Positions 11,906 to 22,418 of a stretch of 64,000 nucleotides of DNA are shown here, piece by piece. Within the stretch, counting starts at the first letter, position 1, and each line of letters opens with the position of its first letter. Both the position numbers and the translations under genes were made by a program. The notes under the pieces are model-generated. The model ran no database searches. It had not been told where the DNA came from and saw only the letters and a list, made by a program, of their open reading frames with translations. Source of the stretch: Gambelia wislizenii (Eukaryota > Chordata > Lepidosauria > Squamata > Crotaphytidae); contig JAUMIR010000005.1 in the NCBI GenBank assembly GCA_030847615.1, positions 172,574,596 to 172,638,595 on the forward strand. The letters run 5' to 3'.

Positions 11906-13710
11906 TTCATTGGATTGAATAGTCCTGATGACAGTAGTTTCTTCAATCCTCTTGAGATTTATTGCAAAAGAAAATCACCTCACCTCAAGATTTTTTTTTC
12001 ATAGGTAAGGCTTAGGTATTATGGCAAAATAAGATGCACATAAAACAATGTGGTCATTTTAAAAAGAAAACAGCTAAAATACACACAATTTTAAAAAATG
12101 TATACACAAATGTGTTTGGATATAGGAGGAAAACAAAAGTTTTCAAAATGCATAAATAAAAAATATGAAAAATGAAAAATGCATTGAAAGGCACATACGT
12201 TTCCAACCTGGTACATTTCCTTCTCGTCATCTCTGTCTTTTGCCCTTCATTTATCCACACAACTATTTAATCCCTTTGACTGTAGTGCCCTAAGTGATTC
12301 TGTTATAAGTTCTTTTTGTGACATTATTATTTAAGATGTTGCATAGTTTTAATGATAAAACCATATGCATTAATACTAAGGTGAGACCAACTCCCCCACT
12401 CCTGAAGAAAAAGTTTCCAAATTATGAACTTGTCCATTTCTCTTAAGTTTTTGAGGGTGGGGATTTAGAAAACTTCAACCCTTTATCAAAAGCAATAAGG
12501 TCTTCCTTTCTTCTTTTCTTGGCTTCTGCCTGCTGCAGTAGCAGCTAAAAGAATTATCTTTCCTCAGTGGTGTACTTGCCACCATGCTTTTTACTTCAGA
12601 ATGACTAAGATTCAGCATCATTCTGGGGCACTGTAATACCTGGCTGAAAAGATGGTACATTTATCAGAACATTTGCTTTCTATTTAAAGGCACTGCTAAG
12701 GTATTTGTTTTCTGTTTTAGGGCATTGCTAAACTCTTCAACCATTTCTCCTTTTAGATCCAGAAACCTTTGCACATACTTTCCAAACTTTAATTTTCCAT
12801 TTTGAAACTTCATGGACATAGACTTCAAGACTGGTCTAATTTTAGTGTAACTATTGGCACATTGTCATCAAGGGGGTCTGGGTTGTCACAACCTCTCTTC
12901 TTGGTTCCCATGGGTCATTAACTATCTTACTGCTTCCTTTAAGCTCTACTATTGGGCTTGATTGATCAGCAGTATTGACATGAATGCAGTACATCTGCAT
13001 TGGGAAGTCATTAACACTCCTTTCCTCAGCAACTCTTGTGAGTCTGAGCTGTAGCAACAGGCAGCCAGAACGACATCTCTAAAAACCTCTCTCAGCATTC
13101 AGCTAAGGACAACAAGCAGACCTGAAATACAATCTATGTGTCTTTGAGCAAAAATACACCCCATGTTTTCAATGGGGTTACTCCCAAGCAAGTGGAGTTT
13201 AATCTTATATCATATGGAGCAACCAAGCACCTGAGAATATGATAGTAAGAAAGACACACTGGTTAGTGGGTTTTCTAAAAAAAAAAAAATGTAATAAAAA
13301 ATAAAGACAATATAAGATAAGATAAACAATGGAATTATATGTAAGATAAATATAATCATATTTAAGGAATAGACTGTATTTTGACAGCCAAACAAAGGCA
13401 GTGATAAGTACATGCTTTACATATGGGGTAGGGGAGAGATTTCACACGATGTGCATTTTGATGACCTGTGACTCAATAATATTTTGTTTACTGTTGTCCT
13501 GTGCATTTTTATTTTATTATGTCATTTTTCATAGCCAAAATACAGAAAAATACATAAATCATCTAGATATACTTAAAACCAACCACGTATATGCAGTCAC
13601 ACCACATCAATCTATGTTTTCTTCATTAAACTTATTAATTAATTTAATTAAAAAATTAATTTTAAAACAAATTAAGTGTTGTTGTGTGGGTGGGTGGGAT
13701 GGTTAGTTAG
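11906..13710. other. Unannotated AT-rich DNA
   Basis: No coding exon recognised. A short stretch at 13155-13200 (ggggttactcccaagcaagtg) matches a widespread lizard repeat tail, family unknown to me. Confidence 0.45.
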
Positions 13711-13712
13711 TT

Positions 13713-14720
13713 AGGGGCTTATCACACGAGGATGGAAGTAGCAGTGCACCCGGATAATAGTGCCATCTGTTACCTTAAGAGGTGGGAGAAAATTAGAGTC
13801 CCACCCATGATGCCAAAATCTCATTTAATGTTTGGGGGAATTATTAGGTCAAATAGGAGGCTTGCTAGAGGAGCGTAACATTGGGGATCTTTTCACCTAT
13901 GTTTACCATTATTAACTGTAGAGTAGGCTCCAGTTGAAGTAAAACAATGTATTTTATTGGAATAATACAGAAAGTAAACTAACATAGACAACACACGCTC
14001 TTATGAACCATACAAGGCTATAGCAGAACAAGGCAGAAAGGTTGGATAGAGGGAAGTGATAGATGGAAGATGGGGTGATAGTTACCAGCCTCAAAGAGCA
14101 GTGAAGATACTCAGACACATGTTGAGGGTGGCACAGGAGGTTCTGATTCGAGGTGTGCCAAGAAAGAGAGTGGCCGGGTTTGTGCACTGTGGCACACCCT
14201 GCTATTGTTGGGGGGGGCTAATATTTATACTCTATTATGTGCCTTTTAGTGGTAGGTTTAGTAATAACAATGCTTGGATGGCTCTCCCATGGACTAGACA
14301 AAGAAAACTGAAAGTCAACTGATCGCTTTAATTGTGGAGAGATTGAACATTGATGGTTTTGTGACCACCTCATAAAGCTGTACAGGAAGGGGTGTGAGGA
14401 AATATTTCCATAGGGTGTGGAATGTGGAATGGTCACTTAATTGCTTGAGTGAATTATTGCTTGGAATGCTCAGGGCTGGAAAAGGATTAGCACATACCCC
14501 TATAATGGCTGGGTTATAAGCTCATCATGGGGGCTTTCTGCTCAATCCTAACTTGGGTTTTCCCATCATTACATTTCTAGACACGTCTCGGGTCACCATG
14601 ACCTCCAACTGACCTCCAGTCTGCCTAAGCCAATATGACCCTGAAAAGTGTCCCATATTTCCAGTTGTGGAATCTCATGGGGAGGGGGTAGTAGGGCATG
14701 TTAACATCCCCCCTTGCCTT
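13713..14720. other. Possible MITE remnants
   Basis: Starts with ggggcttatcacacgagg, and a similar cttatcacacaac occurs at about 14718. These resemble MITE termini in this window but are in the same orientation, and no duplication is visible. No coding frame is supported. Confidence 0.2.
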
Positions 14721-15930
14721 ATCACACAACATCAGTGTGTTTCAGCTGTTCTCCCATTCTGGTTCCATGGGAGATGGTGGTAAACACAAAACATATAAAC
14801 AATATTTTGAAGTAATTACATGCAAAATGTATTTACAATTTGCTATAAACATACATTACTTACAAACCACAAAAATACAATGAATAATGTTTTGAGTATA
14901 TCATTTGTGAGTGAAATTAGTGTGATAGTCTGTAATAAGAGTGTGCTAGCTACCAGTTAAGTGTATAATATTATAACAGTTTGCTTGTAACAACCAGACA
15001 TCCTGCTCTAATAATTGTGGTGCCTTTTGCACTAAGCATCTGGCAAAAGGCTCCATGTCTCATTCAATAGCAGATTGTCGTGAGAATGACACCAAGAACA
15101 GCTCTCTACTGGGGCCTATACAATAAAGGGTGGAGCTGAGTCTATGATCTTTGAACTTGTCTTCCAGTTGACTTAATTGGAATATATACCAGAAATCTGA
15201 ATGTTGGTTCAGCCAATGGATCTCAAGGAAACTATAGAACTCCTTCAGTTCCTATTTAATAGTGGACTGCTTCATTGCTGATGATGTTCTGCCCTAAGCA
15301 TGCCCATATTTACTTGGCAACCAGAGATTAGTTATAGCTTCATTGAATAAGTCTCAAAGACTCAGAAATGCTATGGAGCTAGGAGCTGGGAGGAGGAATA
15401 GAAGACCTCATAAGTGGTTCTTGCCAATCAACATTATTTCTCACCAGCTTCTCAGATTCTTATGAGTTTGATTAAATGAGAAGGGGGAAAGCACATGTAC
15501 CAAAGATTTAACCAATTTTGTCATTATATCAACTGATTAGTATATTAATACATTCTGAAGTATTTTACAGAAACTTATATAAGCTTTGCAGATAATTCAG
15601 AAGAACAGCAATTAAGGTCTTAACGCAGCAATAAATGTTAGAAAGGGGATTATCTGGAGCAGCAGAAAATTAAGCAACAAATTATCTTAGTATACACTGC
15701 ATTTTAATACTTACTTGAATTGTCCATCAGCAAACCAATCTGTATTAATGAAAGAGTGCCTTTTTAGAAAAAGAAAAAGAAAAACAACAATGATTCATCT
15801 AAATATTTAGTTAAAACTTCTCCCTTTTGCAGTTTTAGATTTTGTTTATGTCTTGAATGCAATGGCTTGAAATTAGGATTTTGACATTTTCATAGCTTTT
15901 TAAAAGTTATGAGTATTCATAATTTTTGAA
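14721..15930. other. Unannotated AT-rich DNA
   Basis: No recognised feature. Confidence 0.5.
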
Positions 15931-15935
15931 ATTTA

Positions 15936-16248
15936 GGAGATTATCAGAGGCAGTGGAACATGGCAAAAAACCCACATTCCAAACTGCGTCAGAAGAACAG
16001 AAGGAGAACAGAAAGGTGCGACCTTACTGGACACCCACATCCTTCAGCCATTCCGGAGGCATAGTGCTGCCACAGGTGAGGCTTCCCTTTTGTACTGATA
16101 GGGAGAAGTTGCTAATAAAAAGGAACGTCTTACTTACGGACACACTATGACCCAGGGACACTGAAGGACGACATCATCTGTTAATCTCACCCCTTCCTGT
16201 TCTTCTTGTGATCTTCTGAGGTAGTTTTTGCCATGTCTGATAGTCTCC
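15936..16248. mobile_element. Harbinger-like MITE
   Basis: Inverted ends: left ggagattatcagaggcag with catggcaaaaaac a little further in, right gtttttgccatgtctgatag followed by tctcc. The ends resemble the GGACTTTATCAGA termini of the elements at 42908 and 58865. The left flank is TTA; the right flank is not an exact copy, so the duplication is not certain. No real protein is encoded; an open frame of 74 codons crosses it by chance. Confidence 0.5.
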
Positions 16249-16442
16249 ATTGTTTCTAAAATATAGAAAGCATGTTAGAACATCATGTGTTCAGTAGTTG
16301 GATTGATTAAAATAGTCAGACTGCCCTTTACTGATACAGTGTACTTTACACATCTGTCAATCTCATGCCCATTTGATGGGGAATTTAAACCAGACTAAAA
16401 AGATAACAAAGGTGTTTAATGCCCATGAGAGAAGGGGGGCTT

Positions 16443-16756
16443 TTTCAGACGTTGATTTACCGCACCAGAAACACTTGCAATGCTGCTGCATGGCAGGGGG
16501 CCCGTTTTGTATGACACTGTTTTAGTACCGCAAGAGATTGGAGGCAGCTGTACCATATTTGGCCATTTTTATTCAAGGGCAACTTCCGTGAGTAAAAAAT
16601 GGCCAAATATGGTGCGACTGCCTCCAATCTCTTGCGGAACTGAAACAGTTGATTTTGGTAGGGGGACGGCATCATACAAAATGGGCCCCCTGCCACATAG
16701 CAGCGTTGCGAGTGTTATGAGCCTTCTGGTGCGGTAAATCAACATCTGAAAAAGTC
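16443..16756. mobile_element. Palindromic (foldback) MITE, copy 1
   Basis: A ~310-bp near-perfect palindrome with termini ggctttttcagacgttgat and ccagaaggctc...gcggtaaatcaacatctgaaaaagtcc on the right. The two arms match over blocks such as tttaccgcaccagaa, ggcaggggg, ccgcaagagattggaggcag and atatttggccatttt. The left arm lacks two short segments present in the right arm. Same family as 19286-19609 and 53046-53372. The transposase is absent. Confidence 0.8.
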
Positions 16757-16837
16757 CAGAGAGAGCAGCAAATATCTATACCAAAGATTAGTTAACTAAA
16801 ATTATATTAAAATATTGCAATCAAAACTTCTGAAACA

Positions 16838-16993
16838 AAAATGGAATCCTGTAGTTTAGTGAAGCACTAGAACTCTCTGGCTAAGAATTCTAAATATCCC
16901 TCCCTAAAATGCAAATCCCAGAATTCCACAGGGAGAAGCCACAACAGTTAAAGGGGATAGCAGCACCATGATTCTGTAGTGTGAAAGGTCCAC
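16838..16993 (-). mobile_element. MITE fragment (AATCCCAGAATTCC family)
   Basis: Contains gcaaatcccagaattcc and ends in gattctgtagtgtg. The same family lies in the other orientation at 21859-22000 (ggaatcctgggatttatag). This is a very common amniote repeat type; I infer a DNA-transposon origin. Confidence 0.5.
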
Positions 16994-16999
16994 AGGAAG

Positions 17000-17190
17000 T
17001 TCATTACTGAGTGATTCTTATTTAAGCCTCTGCAAGAGGCCTTTTCTCCTTCAGTGCTGCTCCTGTTGATGCTGCAAAGAACAGGTGTGCCTCTTCAGTG
17101 TCCCACAATTCTAGCTGAGAGGGGGCCCCAATTTTTCTGAAGTTCCTCATCAACTGCATCTTCCACTAGCTGCTCAGATTTGGGGATGAA
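17000..17190. other. Unassigned segment between MITE and hAT
   Basis: No recognised feature. It may contain the lost left end of the hAT element, but I cannot find the expected terminal repeat or the gtttatca duplication. Confidence 0.35.
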
Positions 17191-17196
17191 ATCATC

Positions 17197-19000
17197 TTAA
17201 ACCAGACAACTTTTAAGTCTGACACCTTTTAAGTCTGACAATACAAAAAAAGTTAAAACATTCAAAATCATCTTAATGAGAAGGATGAACTGGTATCCTG
17301 CTACCAGTTTAGTAATCCTCTGCTCTATTTTCATCAGCAGTAATCTTAATTCACCGCGATTGACTATTTGCAATCGGTTTCTTTTTTTGGTTAATAAATT
17401 GGTTACCACACTGAATCCACATTCCACTAAATATGATGAAGGAAATACAATTAAGAACTTTTGAATTACAGCCCATATTTCAGGATAAGCTGTAGGGATA
17501 TCCTTTTGCAGCCAGAACTGTTGGTAGCCACTTTTGAATTTAAATTTCAATTCATCATTTGTAGTTACTTCCATCAGTTCTTCTTGTAACTGTGGAGATT
17601 CTTCTGTGTTTGCACTTGAAAAAGGTTCCAAAATCCAATCAGGTATGTTCATTTTCAAAACATCATCAAATCGTTGATTAAAATCTGAATGGAGACCATC
17701 CAAGTGCTCACAATAAGAAAGTATGTCTTCATCTTTCTTTCTTTTTTTTTTTTTCTTGCTCCTGATAATTTTGGGAACTGGCTGAATTCCCCTCATCCAA
17801 AATTTCATTTCTACAGAAGAAGTTTTGTCACAAATGCAGAAATAGCAGATTTATTAAATTCAGTTCATCACCTTGGAGCTGAAGATTGCTTTCATTAAAT
17901 TTTTGAAACAAGACGGTCAACTAAGCGATGTCACTTTTGGATTGAATTAAATTGGATCAAAAAGCATCATTTTTATCTTTGAAGAACGCCAGCACCGAGT
18001 TAAACAGCTTATAAAACCTATCTAAACAGGCACCCTTTGACAACCAATAAACTTCTGTATGAAGCAGCAAATGATTAAATTCTTCATCGTTTTCAATACA
18101 AAGCTGTTTAAATAATCTGTCATTCAATTATTTGCTTCTGATTGTGTTGATACCTTTAATTACATATTGTAATGAATTATGTAGGCATGCACTTAAATTT
18201 TTGGCAACTAGATGTTGATGATGGATGATACAGTGTAGTGTGAATGCATTCAGCACCTTCTTTTTTAAATATGCAAGAAAACCCCTGTAGCGCCCTACCA
18301 TCGCTGGAGCACCATCTGTAACTACTGATAAGATATTACTCAGAGGTATTTCTTTTCTTTAAAAAACTCATCCAATGCATGAAATATTGATTCTCCTTTA
18401 GTATCAGTTTGCAAATATTTAGCAAATAATAATTCCTGGCAAATTTGTTCTTCCTTTGTGAACCGCACGTATGCTAAAAGTAAAGCTTCATTTCCTAACA
18501 AAGTTGACTCATCGAGTTGAATAGAAAACCGAGATGTTTTAAAATAGCCACTGAATGAATCTACAACATCTTGAGCCATTTCAACAATTCTTCTTTGCAG
18601 TGTATTATTGCTCAACAAATTTTCTTGATAATATTAGATGCAGGTTTGTTTAGCACAGTACGTATTACTTCACTTATAGCCAGTATAATTAGTTCTTCAC
18701 CAATAGTATGAGGTTTTCCCCATTAATGAAATATTGTAAGAAGCAAGCAAGCAAGCCATCGCCATCTTGTGTGGTTATGGTTGAAAGAGTTTTGCCAATG
18801 TCGGTTGTTTGATAAATTTTTCTTTTAGTGTTCGAAAGTAAGATAAATCCTTATCTTTTTTAATCACCATGAATTTTAAGTAAAATGTTCTTGTAGTCTG
18901 GAAGGCTTCATAGCTTAGTTTGATAAAACTTTCTGGCAAATCAGGCATGTTGGTAATGTACTGTTTGCAGGCGACTCAATAAAGCCATATTTCAAATATT
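17197..19000 (-). pseudogene. hAT transposase, ZBED5/FAM200-like, inactivated
   Basis: Read on the minus strand from about 19000: a BED-finger remnant (CLICQK, then a His-rich end), then SNNTLQRRI and FSIQLDEST near 18600-18500, TDGAPAMVGR near 18310, HCIIHHQHLVAKNLS near 18210, LLLHTEVYWLSKG near 18040, and the C-terminal dimerisation segment (FPSSYLVECGFSVV, TKKRNRL) at 17430-17340. This order is that of hAT transposases related to domesticated ZBED5/SCAND3/FAM200 proteins. The product would bind terminal repeats and cut-and-paste the element in the nucleus. At least several stops and frameshifts split it, so it is dead. Two open fragments survive: 18618-18340 and 17808-17197. The length, about 1.8 kb, is near full length for the family. 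Confidence 0.85.
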
Positions 19001-19285
19001 CAATATTATATTGTCTACATTTTTTTCCTTTGGTTTAGCCATTATTATCTGTAGAAAAAATAAAAATTTTATGGAGGTATTTTTAATTAATATTTTTTGT
19101 AATTTTTTGAAATATTTTTGTAAAAAACAAACTAAAATAAATACTAATGAAGTAAATAAACATTATATTATTAATTGTAAAGTACATATAATTATTACAA
19201 AATAAATAAATAATACTCACCAATTATAGTCACACTATTTGTTAGTTAACTGTAATTTGTCACAATATCCCAACAGTCTAATTTA

Positions 19286-19609
19286 GGACTTTTTCGGATG
19301 GAGAAATACACCGCAAGAAGGGTTGTTCCTCTTGCGACGCTGCTGCATGGCAGGGGGAGCGTTTTGTTTGACACCGTCCCCCTGCCGATTCTGTTCTACT
19401 ATAGATCACAGCTCCAGCATCATATTTGGCCATTTCTTCATCACGGCCAACTTCGTGATTAAGAAACAGCCAAATATGCTGCTGGAGCTGCGATCTGTAC
19501 TGGAACAGAATCAGCAAGAGGACGGCGTCATATGAAATGCCCCCCTGCCACACAGCAGCATTGCAAGAGGGATGACCCTTCTTGCAGTGTATTTCTCCAT
19601 CCAAAAAAG
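19286..19609. mobile_element. Palindromic MITE, copy 2, nested in hAT
   Basis: Ends are ggactttttcggatgg and ccatccaaaaaagtcc. Arms match each other over about 150 bases each, including atacaccgcaagaaggg against ccctt cttgcagtgtat, and gattctgttc against gaacagaatc. Flanks read tta (left) and tca (right), compatible with a decayed 3-bp TWA/TNA duplication as in PIF/Harbinger elements. It sits inside the hAT element and is therefore younger than that insertion. Confidence 0.8.
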
Positions 19610-20142
19610 TCCTCAGAGTTAAATTACTTTAACTTTAACCTTTACTTTAAAAGGTTAGTTTAACACTATAATTTTCCCATAATAATTATGAGAAATCTCC
19701 CAATTCATAGTGTGCTCCAAAATCTGCTGGTAGTACTGCCAGTAGCCAGTACTGCTGCTGCCGTTCCAGGCTTTGGCCTTGCGATCAACCAATCACACGA
19801 GTGGCAGTTGCCCGCAGCAATGCTCGTAGTGCTCACGTGTTTTGGAATGGCAATTCAGTGGCACCACATGAACAGTAGCAGTGCACGATTGCACATACCT
19901 CAATGCAAGTGAGGGAGTATGCGGGAACCAAGCCAACGTCCAGTACATTGTTCAAAGAAAAATTAAGTGTTAAGAGCAGAATACATAAATCAATTTTCCT
20001 AAATCTTCTCTTCTTTCTTTTATGCTTTCATTATCCCCTTACAGTTATTTATTGCCCCCAAATGCACCTGTGGCCATCACCGCCCCCCTGGATCGCTGCA
20101 GCACCCACCAGGGGGTGGTAGCACACACTTTGGGAATCACTG

Positions 20143-20286
20143 GTTTATCACATGTTCTGCTACTGCTGATTTTTCTGGCTGGCCCAGTCTGCAGTGTCTC
20201 TCATGTTTCTTGATTCTTGTTTGCACACTGTATTTAGTGGTCCCTATGTAAACTTGTCCATAGCTGCATGGTATGCGGTAAATTCT
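20143..20286 (-). pseudogene. Penelope-like element, GIY-YIG domain N-terminal half (inverted)
   Basis: On the minus strand from 20285 an open frame encodes IYRIPCSYGQVYIGTTK, then QTRIKKHERHCRLGQPEKSA and ends AEHVIN at the hAT junction. PC-x-YGQVYIG and QTRIKKH are the GIY-YIG endonuclease signature of Penelope-like retroelements; in these elements the nuclease nicks target DNA for reverse transcription. The frame stops exactly where the hAT terminus begins, so the hAT is inserted in it. The rest of the domain lies next door on the opposite strand. Confidence 0.8.
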
Positions 20287-20499
20287 GGACCAGGCCAACA
20301 ACTATATCATGTCAGAATGCACAGAGAAGCTATGGAAATCCATAAATACCTGGATAACTTCAACAGGAAAGAAGAAACCCTAAAAGTAAACGAATTCTGG
20401 CTGCCAGTCCTGAAGAACACTAAAATCAAAACTCAGCACTTGCAAATGAACTCCACCCAGGGACAGGGGGATTTCCAGCAGATAATGGACCATTAACCA
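20287..20499 (+). pseudogene. Penelope-like element, GIY-YIG domain C-terminal half
   Basis: The plus frame reads HREAMEIHKYLDNFNRKEE and then LKVNEFWLPVLKN, the end of the Penelope GIY-YIG domain (conserved REAIEI-K and FN-x-x-E motifs), before a stop at 20496. It is head to head with the N-terminal half at 20143-20286, so the domain has been inverted at about 20286. Reverse-transcriptase sequence is absent. Confidence 0.75.
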
Positions 20500-20770
20500 A
20501 CTATTAGCCAAACAGACACAAATCCTCCTTGCATATCTTTCCCCAGGAACTACCCATTCAAATACACATATTTACATAACCTGTCCAACAGGGGCTCACA
20601 GTATATAACCCCCCACACACTCCTACACAACAATTCTTTGAAGATGCCAGCCACAGATGCAGGTGAAATATCAGAAATAAACTCTTCCAGAACGTGGCCT
20701 CACAGTCTGTAAAAAAACCAAGGAAAATCTAAAGATGCCGGCTGTGAAAGCCTTCAACTTCACACTGTAT
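20500..20770 (+). mobile_element. Penelope-like 3' terminal region
   Basis: Continues from the GIY-YIG half into a 3' untranslated part with gaagatgccagccacagatg, gaaata, aaataaactcttccagaac and the distal tgaaagccttcaac. The same terminal module occurs twice in opposed orientation at 32299-32526. A hammerhead-like core lies at 20632-20680. Confidence 0.7.
20632..20680 (+). ncRNA. Degenerate hammerhead-ribozyme-like motif
   Basis: The layout is UUUGAAGA, a stem-II-like hairpin region (tgccagccacagatgcagg), GAAA, a short segment, then cagaaataaac, with attct upstream that can pair with agaaat as stem I. Penelope-like elements are known to carry minimal hammerhead ribozymes. Here the core CUGANGA is mutated to UUGAAGA, so activity is doubtful. 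Confidence 0.45.
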
Positions 20771-21858
20771 GGAGCATGTTTCAGATGAATAAAGTGAACA
20801 CAAAATAAGCTCATTTTAAAATGGAAATTACTAAAAAAATGAGCACAACAGAAAGAAAATACAGTAACAATGCTTTAGTCAATGGAGGAAATGTAAAAAT
20901 TAGGTAAAATACATAAATAAACATGATCATATTCCCATGAACTCCCCTCCCCCAAATCTTGCCATTAAATATAAAATACATCCACATCCACCCACAGTCT
21001 TGCACTTTGCACATGATAGGCCTAAAAATATGTGTTCATAGAGAAATAGTATACAACTATGAGACACTCAACAAATCTGTTCTCGTTTATCACAATGCGA
21101 AAAATATCTAGCTCCACCCAGAATCTATTTAGTTTTTTAAATGTGAAACGGCTCCTTTATCTAAGCTTCTCTACCCCATTTACCACAATCAATATAGCAA
21201 TTTGTATTAATATTACTGATGGAGCTATAAAAAAATTTATACCAGAAGAGTTTGTTTTCAGAAGGCAATGTAGCAGAATAATCTACTATAACTTCTGTTT
21301 TTCAAGTTTTGGGAAACACTTGATTATAATTTATATTGTATTTGTTTTGTTTTCCCCTCCCTTCTTTATTTCACTGCAATGTTGGAAAATATATATTTTC
21401 AATGGCAGTACTTTGTACAATATTTCAGGAAGCTTCTGAACCTGGAGAGCAATCAGCTTCTTGTGAATATTTATGATAATAAATACATCAGAATAGCCTT
21501 GCTCCATCAGAACAAGACCAATCTAGCGTAGCATTATCTTTCCAACAGAAAGCAGGCAATTACATCTGGAAACTCAAAGCAAGCAACTCAGGTCATGCAC
21601 CTTCCTTCTACTCATAGGCTCACTGCTGTATGGTTTTGACAGGTCTCAGAGACAACAGCACCAACACCTTTGGATTTAATGAGCCAAATGCTTAGGTTTT
21701 CTTCTGCTTTACAGCTGAGATGGGTTGTTCTCTTCTGCTTTACACCTGAAGTCTCATCTCACCATCTGTTGGAAGCATCTACTTACAACAGGACTACTGG
21801 TAGTCTGTTTCTTCCTGCTTTTTCATCACCATTTCAGGCCTTCTCCCCAGCTCTCTTT
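20771..21858. other. Unannotated AT-rich DNA
   Basis: No recognised feature; the open frame at 21059-21439 is a chance AT-rich frame with no family resemblance I can see. Confidence 0.45.
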
Positions 21859-22000
21859 GGGTACATCCACACTACACTAATAATCTAGTTTGAAATGGGA
21901 TTATTTGCCATGTGTCCTCCTTCCTGTGGAATCCTGGGATTTATAGTCTGGCAAGGCACCAGCACTCTTTGGAAAAGAAGGCTAAAGGTGTTGTAAAACA
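21859..22000 (+). mobile_element. MITE fragment next to Ngaro 5' end
   Basis: Begins with gggtacatccacactacac, followed by ggaatcctgggatttatag, the same family as 16838-16993 in the other orientation. Its distal end is not found before the Ngaro element starts. Confidence 0.5.
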
Positions 22001-22056
22001 AAAAAACCCAGGATTAAATAGGATCTTGAAGAAGCCTAGGAAAGAAACAGGAAGAG

Positions 22057-22418
22057 AAGGGGGCTCTGCCAGTTGCCGGCGGGCCTTTTTGCGGCCCGAC
22101 CGGTGCCCCTGGATGCCTCTTTGCCCCCCCATGCCACCAGGGGTGGGGGGGGGAGCGGAGGACTGCATGGCCCTCCATGGCAGCCGCCATGCTGCCTTCT
22201 CCTTCCAGGCCGCTTTGCGGCCGGAAGGGACGGAGGGAGGGTGGCCAGCCAATCAGAGTGGGCCTGCTCACCCCCGATTGGCTGGGGGCCCTCCTTGAGA
22301 GGTGGGTCATCCGGCCGGCTCTGGCGTGGCCAGATGACATCAGAGGAGGGGCGACGGAGCTGTTAAATAGCAGCTCCATCGGCAATCCCTCCTCTTTTGG
22401 CTCCAAGGAGCCAAAGAC
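22057..22418 (+). repeat. Split direct repeat A1
   Basis: Left-end repeat, beginning aagggggctctgcc and ending gagccaaagac. It matches A2 at roughly nine bases in ten by eye. It holds the likely promoter. Confidence 0.85.
22335..22380 (+). promoter_or_regulatory. Putative Ngaro promoter in A1
   Basis: A CRE-like TGACATCA (22335) is followed by a TATA-like TTAAATA inside the palindrome GAGCTGTTAAATAGCAGCTC, then by pyrimidine-rich ccctcctcttttgg. The same arrangement is conserved in A2 (27667-27715). Function is inferred from layout only. Confidence 0.4.

Larger units (their letters stand above)
17197..20142 (-). mobile_element. hAT DNA transposon, right end intact
   Basis: The right end on the plus strand closes with cacactttgggaatcactg, so the element begins CAGTGATTCCCAAAGTGTG on the minus strand, a typical hAT terminus. 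It is followed by gtttatca (20143-20150), the expected 8-bp duplication. The transposase lies downstream of this end on the same strand. AT-rich DNA (19005-19280) and a foldback MITE (19286-19609) lie between. The left end is not found, so the given start is only the end of recognisable transposase. Confidence 0.75.

Noticed and set aside
17000..17200. Host exon on the minus strand with PKSEQLVEDAVDEELQKN-like translation
   Set aside because: Short, broken by a stop and without splice sites or recognised family.
17300..19000. Domesticated ZBED5/FAM200-type host gene
   Set aside because: Several stops and frameshifts and an adjacent hAT terminus with a probable 8-bp duplication show a dead transposon copy.
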